This document shows positions 1-6,809 of a stretch of DNA of 27,745 nt, in pieces. Location of the stretch: positions 1 to 27,745 of IMG/VR virus record IMGVR_UViG_3300049846_000338. The stretch is one strand, 5' to 3'. The translations under genes and the position numbers were made by a program. The notes beneath the pieces are model-generated. The model worked only from the letters and a program-made list of their open reading frames with translations, searched no databases and was not told the origin of the DNA. This stretch comes from a virus. How positions within the stretch are numbered: the first letter of the stretch is position 1; every line of letters starts with the position of its first letter.

Positions 1-115
1 GACCAATTCCAGACGATGCAGCTGCTGCAGGAGACTCAATTGGTATGAATCCAAGCTCTATGGCAGCTCCATCAAAAAGATACTTTAACCTCTGTCCTTC
101 AAATCTCTGGGCCAT
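1..115 (-). CDS. Partial hypothetical protein, N-terminus only
   Basis: An open frame starts with ATG at 115-113 and runs off the left edge without a stop, giving 38 visible residues that begin MAQRFEGQRLKYLFDGAAIE and continue into an Ala/Ser-rich stretch. It starts only 3 bases after the TAG stop of the preceding tail gene (120-953), the same tight spacing seen through the whole operon, which supports it as a real gene. The Shine-Dalgarno signal is weak. I do not recognise the family. Its position at the end of the tail-fibre block makes a structural or accessory virion protein plausible, but this is inference only. Confidence 0.55.
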   Translation of the reverse strand, partial: MAQRFEGQRLKYLFDGAAIELGFIPIESPAAAASSGIG

Positions 116-119
116 GACA

Positions 120-953
120 CTAACCGTCTATAATGTTTAAACTAATATTTTGAGCGCCAGCCGGGTTTCCTGAAGACATCATCAGGGAGTGAACGCATGC
201 CCCGCTTTTTAACTCTACAAGACTTCCACATCCACCCAATACGCTATTGAAGTAAGAAAAACCGTTCTGGGACAGACTGTTTGCCATTCTGTTCACCATC
301 ATCAATGGCCTGAAAAGAACCACACCGAAGGCTCCAGCAGTCCCGGTGGTTGCAAGGACAGTGACACCCTCAACGCTTTTAACGCCGGTGTCTCCATCGG
401 CAAGAGGAAGGATAATGAATCTCCCAGCCTCACGTTCGCTTGTTCCGCCAAAAACGACCGCTTTTGTCACTCTGCTTCCGGTTCCAGCTTGATTGGTATA
501 GCGAGCTGTAACTGTTGTTGCTGTTGTCCCTACAGCCGTATGGATTTCCAATGCAACAAATACCCCCACTCCATCCGTATATCTTGTAAGTGCCGCAGTG
601 GGTAAATTTGTCGTTTGTTCAGTAGTAACGGTCCCCGATAGACCCCCTTGGTGAGAGAGTCTGTCAATAATAATTCCCGAAGCCCCAGAAGAAGTGGTCA
701 GAGAGCACCACGTAACGTCAGAAATATACCTAGTCACACCAGACCAAGTTGACACCTCTGGATTCTTCAGCCTGTGTCCGGCGGTAGTATTGGAGCAGGC
801 TGCTGCCGTTGTGGGGGCGCTTGGGGCGTTTGGCGTTGCTAAGAATTGGCTGCCTATCCTCTGGGCAATTAAAGTCTGCGCGTCAAGTGTCCATTTTGGG
901 TTTGTGGCGCTTAAACAGGCTGTCTTATACGCCGAGTAATCTGTCAACGCCAT
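120..953 (-). CDS. Minor structural (tail/adhesin-like) protein, paralogue of its upstream neighbour
   Basis: This 277-residue protein has no recognised catalytic motif. From about residue 95 onward it aligns closely with the gene just upstream (956-1801). Shared blocks are GGLSGT, QTTNLPT, ALTR, GTTATT, NQAGT, PLADGDTGV and TGTAG, and by eye about half the positions in that region are identical. The N-terminal third differs more. The composition (Thr, Ala and Gly rich, few charges, two Cys near the C-terminus) suits a beta-rich virion protein. The two genes are 2 bases apart and cotranscribed. By place in the tail module it is probably an exposed tail or decoration component. The function is inferred from position, not from a known domain. 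Confidence 0.75.
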   Translation of the reverse strand: MALTDYSAYKTACLSATNPKWTLDAQTLIAQRIGSQFLATPNAPSAPTTAAACSNTTAGHRLKNPEVSTWSGVTRYISDVTWCSLTTSSGASGIIIDRLSHQGGLSGTVTTEQTTNLPTAALTRYTDGVGVFVALEIHTAVGTTATTVTARYTNQAGTGSRVTKAVVFGGTSEREAGRFIILPLADGDTGVKSVEGVTVLATTGTAGAFGVVLFRPLMMVNRMANSLSQNGFSYFNSVLGGCGSLVELKSGACVHSLMMSSGNPAGAQNISLNIIDG

Positions 954-955
954 GA

Positions 956-1801
956 CTACGACTCAATCATAGATAGCTGTCCGTTTATAATCGGAGCAGT
1001 TGTTGACTGCGACAAGAAGGCCAAAGCAAGACAGGCATCCGTATCTATCTCCACCATTGCCGGAAACCCTGAAATCAGATCAAGAGATGCCCCCGCACCA
1101 GAAGAGTTAATGGGGATCATGGCGAGTGGTCTTGCTATGCACATCCCGATATTCCCCGCTGTTCCGGTTGATGCCAGCAAATCAAAGTTTTCAATGGTTG
1201 TTACGCCCGTATCCCCATCAGCCAGAGGAACCTGAATGATCCTCTGCGCCTCTCTTAGGTTAGTTGCCCCAATATCAAACGCCTTTGATGTTTTCAGCGT
1301 CCCTGCCTGATTCTTATAATCAACAGTAGCGGTGGTAGCCGTGGTTCCGATCTGCGTATAAATCTCAACAAAAATCTGATTACCAACACCTCCGGTATTC
1401 CGCGTCAATGCTGTTGTCGGGAGGTTTGTCGTCTGAGCAGTCGTCGTCGTACCGGATAAACCGCCCATATGCACAAGGCGGTCGTAAAGTATTAAAGCGC
1501 CAGCAACAGATGAGCTTGCCCCAAGACCCAAAAGCCACTTTTCTCTCCCACCTCCAGGGTCGGTCTGGAAAAGACCTCCATTTGTGGCGTTTGTTGGGAT
1601 CGATGAAGTTGTTGGCTGCGCTCCTGAACCGCCGGGATTTTTCTCGTATTCCCAAAGAGAGGTGATCCTGTTGGCTACAGTCGCAGCAGCCGCAGCACCA
1701 GCTACTCTGTTATTCACAAAAAACCAAAGCTGTTCTGGCGTTCCAGAGTTTCCTCCAGTCAACCTATTTACCATATCAGATAAATTTGTTAATGCTGTCA
1801 T
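956..1801 (-). CDS. Minor structural (tail/adhesin-like) protein, paralogue of its downstream neighbour
   Basis: This 281-residue protein starts at ATG 1801-1799. The N-terminus (to about residue 50) is helical-looking, followed by a Gly/Pro/Thr-rich linker, and then the region shared with 120-953 (GGLSGT, QTTNLPT, GTTATT, NQAGT, PLADGDTGV, TGTAG). The two genes look like a tandem duplication that has diverged, mostly at the N-terminus. Its start lies 26 bases inside the end of the preceding small gene (1776-1988), so translation is probably coupled. No enzyme motif is visible. A tail-surface or head-decoration role is an inference from gene order. Confidence 0.75.
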   Translation of the reverse strand: MTALTNLSDMVNRLTGGNSGTPEQLWFFVNNRVAGAAAAATVANRITSLWEYEKNPGGSGAQPTTSSIPTNATNGGLFQTDPGGGREKWLLGLGASSSVAGALILYDRLVHMGGLSGTTTTAQTTNLPTTALTRNTGGVGNQIFVEIYTQIGTTATTATVDYKNQAGTLKTSKAFDIGATNLREAQRIIQVPLADGDTGVTTIENFDLLASTGTAGNIGMCIARPLAMIPINSSGAGASLDLISGFPAMVEIDTDACLALAFLSQSTTAPIINGQLSMIES

Positions 1802-1988
1802 TCTCTATAGCTTTCAATTGCTGTTGTTTATACTCCAGAAGATTAGATATATCTTCATTTGTTAAGCTAACAAATTCTAGCATCTCATCAATGGTGTCAG
1901 TACGATACTTTACTCCATCAACTGTAGCTTGCCATTTATTTACTGGTGTATCATAGGTAGCTACACCGCCATTGACTAAACTGATCAT
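1776..1988 (-). CDS. Small hypothetical tail-module protein
   Basis: This is a 70-residue protein. Its ATG at 1988-1986 overlaps the TGA stop of the upstream fibre gene in an ATGA arrangement, and its end overlaps the start of the next gene by 26 bases. Such coupling on both sides argues that it is a real gene. The first half is short and beta-like (NGGVATYDTPVNKWQATVDG); the second half is acidic and helical (DEMLEFVSLTNEDISNLLEY). Small proteins directly after a tail fibre gene are often assembly factors or chaperones, but I see no motif of a known fibre-assembly family, so the role is unknown. Confidence 0.65.
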   Translation of the reverse strand: MISLVNGGVATYDTPVNKWQATVDGVKYRTDTIDEMLEFVSLTNEDISNLLEYKQQQLKAIENDSINKFI

Positions 1989-3223
1989 GATTTTATCACT
2001 TTCATAACAAGGTTAATTCTTGTGGCGGATGTAACGCTATCAAGGTTATATTCTATAATGTCTCCTGCAGTTATTACGTTAGATGTCCAGCTTGCTGCAG
2101 AAGCATTGGCGAACTTATCTCCAGCTAGAGTCGGTTTGTTTCCTGCTCCGACTATGCTGCTACCTGATCTCTTCACATCTATAACTGCACTAGCAGACGC
2201 ATCAGCAGCCATATACCAATTGGTGATAATTCCCGCGTATGGAATAGTTACAAATCCATAACTACCTGTAGCCATTACAGTACCACCACCGTCAATCGTA
2301 ATTCCTGGGCCAGCTATCATAGTGTTATTGAGGCCGAGAGAGTTCTGTGCCGCTGCCGTTGTAGCCGCAGCAAACACTTCCTTGCCTACAGCGCCTGCAC
2401 CCAATGTGTTTTGTGCAGCGGCTGTAGTCGCTGCCCCAAACACAGCCTTGCCTACTGCTGTGCCGCCAAGGGCGTTTTGCGCTGCAGCTGTGGTGGCTGT
2501 CTTGTATACCTGAACACCGACAGTCCCACCTTCAAGCAGATTATGTACAGCTGCGGTTGTTGCCGCCTTGAACACTGTAAGGCCAGCTGCGCCCGCCTCA
2601 AGCAAGTTCTGGGCAGCAGCGGTGGTGGATGCAGCAAAGATACCTTTTCCAGCGGTACCACCACCAAGCTGATCCAAAGCTGCTGCTGTTGTCGCGGTCT
2701 TATATACAGCAACGCCAACAGCCCCACCCTCCAGCAAGTCGTGGACTGCAGCGGTAGTTCCAGCTACAAATATTCCCTTACCTACGGTTGAAGCTCCAAT
2801 AGATAAAGCGCTCGTTCTCTCTATCGCAGCATCAATCTGGTTTATTGCCGTTTGTACGTTTGTAGCGCTAACGTGTACGAGGGTTCCTGGAGTAAACGGC
2901 ACGTTTGCTGCAGAGCCTGTAAACCCCCCGCCTGTACCCACAATGTCAGTTACGGCTGCTGTAGTAGCTGCTTTGAATATCTGCAGGCCAACAGTTCCAG
3001 CTTCAAGGAGATTATGCGCCGCAGCTGTGCTGGCTACCCTTACAAGCTGTCTACCTAGCGTAGTGGCATCAGATACCTGACCTGCGGTAACAACTGCGTT
3101 CGTATATAGGGTGTTAGCCTGTAATTGCTGGTCTTCTGTCTGTCCAGCAATCCTTACCAACATAATGTCTGAGCCTGAGAAGGCCGCTGCTGTGGTTAAT
3201 GTAGGTAGTGTTTTATTAGTCAT
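1985..3223 (-). CDS. Tail fibre-like protein with 22-residue tandem repeats
   Basis: This 412-residue protein has three parts. Residues 1-60 are an N-terminal segment (MTNKTLPTLTTAAAFSGSDI) of the kind that begins many phage fibre proteins. Residues 147-297 hold seven consecutive units of 22 residues with the pattern VGxxVFxAATTAAAQNxLGxGA, and two looser copies lie at about 62-100. The C-terminal 110 residues (from GPGITIDGGG) form a beta-rich module with GIITNWYM, KPTLAG, GDIIEYNLDSV and a final LVMKVIKS. That pattern is familiar from the ends of many phage tail proteins. The repeats probably form an elongated shaft and the C-terminal module a distal knob, perhaps for receptor binding. It overlaps the genes on both sides by a few bases. 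Confidence 0.8.
   Translation of the reverse strand: MTNKTLPTLTTAAAFSGSDIMLVRIAGQTEDQQLQANTLYTNAVVTAGQVSDATTLGRQLVRVASTAAAHNLLEAGTVGLQIFKAATTAAVTDIVGTGGGFTGSAANVPFTPGTLVHVSATNVQTAINQIDAAIERTSALSIGASTVGKGIFVAGTTAAVHDLLEGGAVGVAVYKTATTAAALDQLGGGTAGKGIFAASTTAAAQNLLEAGAAGLTVFKAATTAAVHNLLEGGTVGVQVYKTATTAAAQNALGGTAVGKAVFGAATTAAAQNTLGAGAVGKEVFAAATTAAAQNSLGLNNTMIAGPGITIDGGGTVMATGSYGFVTIPYAGIITNWYMAADASASAVIDVKRSGSSIVGAGNKPTLAGDKFANASAASWTSNVITAGDIIEYNLDSVTSATRINLVMKVIKS
2333..2785 (-). repeat. Seven tandem 66-bp coding repeats in the fibre shaft
   Basis: These bases encode residues 147-297 of the fibre protein, six full units and one shortened unit of 22 residues each. The core TTAA(A/V)xxxLxxG(A/T) is kept in every unit. 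Two sub-types differ at the aromatic position (VFxA versus VYKT), and the VYKT type occurs at units 2 and 5, hinting that the array grew by duplicating more than one unit at a time. At DNA level the units have drifted in third positions, so the repeat is old or kept by selection on protein rather than freshly amplified. Confidence 0.85.
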
Positions 3224-3416
3224 TGCTTACATACCTATTCGCCATAGCATCATCTGTATAATACGCGTTAGCCATTGCATCATCGGTAAAGTACTCACCA
3301 GCGATAGCAGCAGCTATAATCTCACCAACAGATACACCGATATATCTAGTCACGCCAACCAACGAAGCAAGGCCGGATCTATTATCAGATACCCCGCTTT
3401 TGTTGCCTAACGCCAT
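3216..3416 (-). CDS. Small tail-module protein with C-terminal decapeptide repeat
   Basis: This is a 66-residue protein starting at ATG 3416-3414, two bases after the stop of the coiled-coil gene. It has a Gly/Ser-rich start, then GVTRYIG, which resembles the GVTRYIS segment of the protein at 120-953. An Ala-rich helix (GEIIAAAIAG) follows, then two copies of a 10-residue unit (YFTDDAMANA, YYTDDAMANR) and a short remnant (YVSND). It overlaps the start of the fibre gene by 8 bases. I do not recognise a family. It may be a small structural or fibre-linked protein. Confidence 0.65.
   Translation of the reverse strand: MALGNKSGVSDNRSGLASLVGVTRYIGVSVGEIIAAAIAGEYFTDDAMANAYYTDDAMANRYVSND
3234..3293 (-). 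repeat. Two tandem 30-bp coding repeats
   Basis: The bases encode residues 42-61 of the 66-residue protein as two copies of Y(F/Y)TDDAMAN(A/R). The two DNA copies differ at several positions, so they are not a very recent duplication. A third, degenerate start of a unit (YVSND) follows at the C-terminus. Confidence 0.7.
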
Positions 3417-3418
3417 AA

Positions 3419-3919
3419 CTACCCAGTGATCTTCTTAAGGTCAGAGAGTTTCTTCTCATATTCTTCTCTGAGAAGGTCGATGTTTTTCTGCCTCTCCTGT
3501 ACTTTCTTCTCTCTTTCAGCCAATGCTTGTGACTTAAGCTCAAGTTCAGATGTTGCGGCTGCGTGGCGAGCCTCCATTTCTTTCCTTGATGCGTCAACAG
3601 CTGCCTGTACAGCAGATATCTTCTGGAGTTGTTTATCATTCTCCATCTTCTCTGCGGCGAGGGACTCGCGCTGTTTCCTGAGAGACAGAGCTGACGCGTT
3701 GTTCTCATCTGTCGCTGACTCAAGATCAGAAGCGGCCTTTGCTGCCTTCTGGCTTGACTCCTCAGCAATAGCGATAGCGTTGTTTGCGTCTTCGGTCCTC
3801 TTCTTAAGATCCGCCAACGCGTCCTTCAGCTCACCGCCCTTAAGAGCTAAAACAAGATCGTTTAACTCACTCAGAACATCAAGTAACTGAGGATTTTTCT
3901 GTAATTGTCCAAGTGCCAT
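3419..3919 (-). CDS. Coiled-coil protein of the tail module
   Basis: This 166-residue protein is almost entirely predicted helix. After a short start (MALGQLQKNPQLLDVLSELN) it is rich in Ala, Glu, Lys, Gln and Ser with heptad-like spacing of Leu, Ile and Ala. The stretch from about residue 80 to 160 (SLRKQRESLAAEKMENDKQL, then ELELKSQALAEREKKVQERQ) is a strong coiled coil. There are no cysteines, signal peptide or membrane segment. Its ATG shares one base with the stop of the preceding small gene (TAATG). A rod-like tail, fibre-connector or scaffold function is likely from the structure, but the partner is not evident. Confidence 0.75.
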   Translation of the reverse strand: MALGQLQKNPQLLDVLSELNDLVLALKGGELKDALADLKKRTEDANNAIAIAEESSQKAAKAASDLESATDENNASALSLRKQRESLAAEKMENDKQLQKISAVQAAVDASRKEMEARHAAATSELELKSQALAEREKKVQERQKNIDLLREEYEKKLSDLKKITG

Positions 3920-4104
3920 TAGATAATTCCTTTCTGCTTTAGAGTGTTTTCAAGTTCCAACAATTTTTCTTCCGTTGATTTTACAACAGGATCTTGCTGC
4001 CTGTTGGCAATAGCTATAGCTGCCTCTATCTCATCTTGATTCATGTCAACCACTGACTCTTGCTTACCCATAGGTTTAGAGCAATCTACAACCAATTTTT
4101 TCAT
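3919..4104 (-). CDS. Small hypothetical protein of the tail module
   Basis: This 61-residue acidic protein starts MKKLVVDCSKPMGKQESVVD and ends with an amphipathic helix (TEEKLLELENTLKQKGII). It sits between the fibre gene at 4106-5164 (1 base away) and the coiled-coil gene, sharing a TAATG stop/start with the latter. Proteins of this size, with a DxNQDEIEAAIAIANR-type middle and a KGII end, are common beside phage tail fibre genes. I recall no assigned function. Confidence 0.65.
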   Translation of the reverse strand: MKKLVVDCSKPMGKQESVVDMNQDEIEAAIAIANRQQDPVVKSTEEKLLELENTLKQKGII

Positions 4105-4105
4105 G

Positions 4106-5164
4106 TTAATTTATCCCATAAAGTGTGTATGTTCCGCCATCGAATACACCTGTTGCCACGTTATCCCAAGTGATGCGTATTCCAGTCAATCCTCTCGTTT
4201 CTGCTACGTGTGTTCCAGCGTTGCTAGAGAACAATCCATGAATTGCAATGTTATTTGTTCCGTTATTCCATGAAGATCCAGCAGTTTGAGCTACTGCTGC
4301 CCTAGCTATGAATTGTTTTGGGCCTCCGTTTTGATAGCCCATGATTTGAAACATGCAGGAGGATACTTGTGCAGCAGTTTGCGTTACGGCTGTCCATAGC
4401 CTGTTTACAAGGGCTACGTTTGTTGCTGTAGTATTATTGATCTGAACAACGATAGCTTCATTGTTTGCGTTACCAAGCCCATTACCAAAATCTACGTCTA
4501 TAAGAAGTGCGCGAGTGGCTGTATCGTTGCTTGCGGCTTCTATATGCAACATAAGACCGCGATAGGTCTGTGGGATAGAGGTAATGTCCACAGCAGATGG
4601 AGATCCTGTAGCCAAGCTCCCTGAAGCTATGGCCGTTATACCGCCACTTGAAGATCCCAACGCAGCAATCGCGTTCTTAACCAACACTGGGTTCATAATA
4701 GTGCCATCGTTAGTTCCAGCGTTTGCTTGGGCTGTGGTTGCGAACTTGGCTGATGTGAAAGCTAGTGTTTCGATAGCGTTTTTCGTCACCACAGGGTTCA
4801 TAACAACGCCTGTAGCTGTGCCAGCGTTTGCTTGGGCTGTCGTGGCTACTAATGCTCCGGCAACCATGCTGCTTACGTCTGCAGTTGTAGTAAAAATTCC
4901 AGCAAGTCCTGTAGTAGCTAGGGCTGTAGTATACATCGTAATGCCCATGCTGGTTCTAACTGTTGCATAACTTGCAATACTTGGAGTGCCGCCAGAGTCA
5001 GTAATAACTACACCCTGAGATCCAGCACTACATGCAGTTTCCAATGTACCAATGGGTCCCGACTTATCTACATAGCTATCAATAAAATCAATGAATTGAG
5101 ATTCAGTCGGTCTATCACCGGTCTGAAAAAACGCTTTTATCTCTGTTTTTGTTTTATTGGTCAT
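4106..5164 (-). CDS. Tail fibre-like protein with duplicated 25-residue unit
   Basis: This 352-residue protein begins with a motif common at the start of phage fibre and minor tail proteins: a short helix, then TGDRPTESQFIDFIDSYVD (residues 15-33). Residues 107-131 and 142-166 are two near copies of ATTAQANAGTxxGxxMNPVxxKNAI, the repeat type seen in many side-tail fibres. From about 175 on there is a beta-rich C-terminal module with SIPQTYRGLMLHIEA and a final GGTYTLYGIN, typical of the ends of phage tail adhesins. It probably forms a trimeric fibre. It overlaps the preceding gene by 11 bases. The receptor is unknown. Confidence 0.8.
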   Translation of the reverse strand: MTNKTKTEIKAFFQTGDRPTESQFIDFIDSYVDKSGPIGTLETACSAGSQGVVITDSGGTPSIASYATVRTSMGITMYTTALATTGLAGIFTTTADVSSMVAGALVATTAQANAGTATGVVMNPVVTKNAIETLAFTSAKFATTAQANAGTNDGTIMNPVLVKNAIAALGSSSGGITAIASGSLATGSPSAVDITSIPQTYRGLMLHIEAASNDTATRALLIDVDFGNGLGNANNEAIVVQINNTTATNVALVNRLWTAVTQTAAQVSSCMFQIMGYQNGGPKQFIARAAVAQTAGSSWNNGTNNIAIHGLFSSNAGTHVAETRGLTGIRITWDNVATGVFDGGTYTLYGIN

Positions 5165-6809
5165 TTTTTACTGCCTTGCTAGATTGAGCTGCAGATATAG
5201 CCGCTATAATTTTTGTTATTTCTGAATTTAGAAGTGAGCCTGCGACAGGAAGACCCTTTGTTAAATATCTTTTACCTGCAGCGCTATTCATTACTGCCTG
5301 AACAGCAGATGGGCCACCAATAGACAGCGCCGCTGCAGCTAATGCTGTTTCTGGATCGTGAGTTGCATAATACGTGGCTCCGCCTGCCCCAAGACCAAGG
5401 CCGCCACCAGTCAAAATGCTCTGCACTAGCTGTCTTTGAGCAGTTCCAGAATCAGGAACTGCATCATCCAAGATAGCAGCACCACTCCTAGCAAGATCAT
5501 AAAGATCTCCATACCCTTTTTGTCCCTTGGTCTTGTTGGCAGATTCAATGTTCCTAAGTAAAGTTTTAGGCGACAAGACGCCCTCCAAACTATCCTTAGA
5601 AAGCGAAGATGCCGTCTTTTGTATTATCTTATAATTTGAATATTGTCTATTCAATTCTTTCCATATGCCCTTTTTCCCTGTTGGCAAAGATCTTTCAGCG
5701 GCATCGTCAAGAGCGTTTCTTAATGTTCTCAGCGTGTTAGCAGTAAATGGATCAGAAACCGACAATGATCTGGCTTGTTGACTAAGTTGTGATCTAGCGG
5801 CCTGATAAGCCTCCCCAGACATTTTTCCACCTGTATTTAGTATGTCATCTATATAAGACATCACTATAGGCTTTATGTTTGTTGGAAGCTTATTAAGCTG
5901 GTTGGTTTCTACATTTGATAAAACCTGAATAACCTTATCATCTATATTCACGGTTTCGTTTTCTACAAGATCCCCGAATCTCTTGCTAAATTGAGCCTCA
6001 GCAGCCGCTCTAACTTCTGGGCCGATGTCGTCACCTGTTAATCCGGCCTTTTTCAAAGCGGCGGTAGTAAATTTTCTCAGCTGTTTCTCTGTTGCTGCCC
6101 TAGATTTTCCTGACGTAAATGGCATTTTAGCTAATGTCGCTTCTATCAATTCTAGTGTTTTGTTTCCAGTAATTTGAGCAGCGGTCAAATCATCAATTCC
6201 CGCTGCTTTTAGTGTTTCCGTAAACCCCTTCCTAGCCGCGCTAGCAGCCCCGATTGCAATGGGCTTGGCGACTTTTCCAGCGATGTTGACTATTCCAGCC
6301 CCTAAAGCGCCCGGTAGAGCACCGGATAGATCACCTTCGCTTGCTAATGTAGACATAGCCCCCTGCACAGCGCCTGCTGCAGGAACTCCTAATAAACCCT
6401 GTCCCAATCCCAATGCTTTTGTTACAGATCCAGCCGGAATTGCCGTTGTTAATATATTTCCAGCAACTTGACCGGTGCCGAAATATCCAGGCCTTTCTTT
6501 TTGAGCTAATCCTTGTCTACCCTCAAGAGACATCTGCCTTGCCATTTCAAGCCCCTCTTGAAATGGAACTCCTTCGGAAACTTTAGCCGTTAACGCAGCT
6601 ATAACATCCCTTGGCTGCTGAATTGCCCCATATATAGCCCCCCTACCAAAAGATTCTGCCCTTCCTATTGTCGGCTCTGCAGAATCAACATTTCTTGACG
6701 TCTTATCTGCATCAGGAAATTTCTTAAGGATCATTTGTTTTATTTGATCACCCGGCATGTCGTCTGGGAACCTAACTCTATCTCCGTTTGGCATAGTGAT
6801 TACAGGCAT
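5154..6809 (-). CDS. Probable internal virion / DNA ejection protein
   Basis: This 551-residue protein starts with a short domain, PNGDRVRFPDDMPGDQIKQM, followed by LKKFPDA. That pattern (a Gly-Asp turn, FPDxM, then an amphipathic helix) opens many large phage internal virion proteins. Residues about 110-190 are Gly/Ala-rich and hydrophobic, the middle is long and helical, and residues about 465-510 form a second Gly/Ala-rich hydrophobic stretch (TGGGLGLGAGGATYYATHD). Hydrophobic segments flanking a helical body suit a protein that leaves the capsid and helps form a channel through the cell envelope. It overlaps the upstream gene by one base. No lysozyme or peptidase motif is visible. The role is inferred. 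Confidence 0.65.
   Translation of the reverse strand: MPVITMPNGDRVRFPDDMPGDQIKQMILKKFPDADKTSRNVDSAEPTIGRAESFGRGAIYGAIQQPRDVIAALTAKVSEGVPFQEGLEMARQMSLEGRQGLAQKERPGYFGTGQVAGNILTTAIPAGSVTKALGLGQGLLGVPAAGAVQGAMSTLASEGDLSGALPGALGAGIVNIAGKVAKPIAIGAASAARKGFTETLKAAGIDDLTAAQITGNKTLELIEATLAKMPFTSGKSRAATEKQLRKFTTAALKKAGLTGDDIGPEVRAAAEAQFSKRFGDLVENETVNIDDKVIQVLSNVETNQLNKLPTNIKPIVMSYIDDILNTGGKMSGEAYQAARSQLSQQARSLSVSDPFTANTLRTLRNALDDAAERSLPTGKKGIWKELNRQYSNYKIIQKTASSLSKDSLEGVLSPKTLLRNIESANKTKGQKGYGDLYDLARSGAAILDDAVPDSGTAQRQLVQSILTGGGLGLGAGGATYYATHDPETALAAAALSIGGPSAVQAVMNSAAGKRYLTKGLPVAGSLLNSEITKIIAAISAAQSSKAVKNDQ

Noticed and set aside
2333-2785. CRISPR-like regular repeat
   Set aside because: The 66-base units are continuous in-frame coding repeats with no unique spacers and no palindromic repeat core.
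2411-2791. Cys-rich plus-strand open frame of 126 residues
   Set aside because: It lies opposite the tandem repeats of the fibre gene; its repeated CSGCS/CGGC pattern is the mirror of the Ala/Thr codons and no ribosome binding site precedes it.
3385-3768. Arg-rich minus-strand open frame of 127 residues
   Set aside because: It is a shadow in another frame of the coiled-coil gene 3419-3919; its composition (Arg, Gln, Leu, Ser) is typical of a shifted Glu/Lys-rich frame, and it lacks coupling to neighbours.
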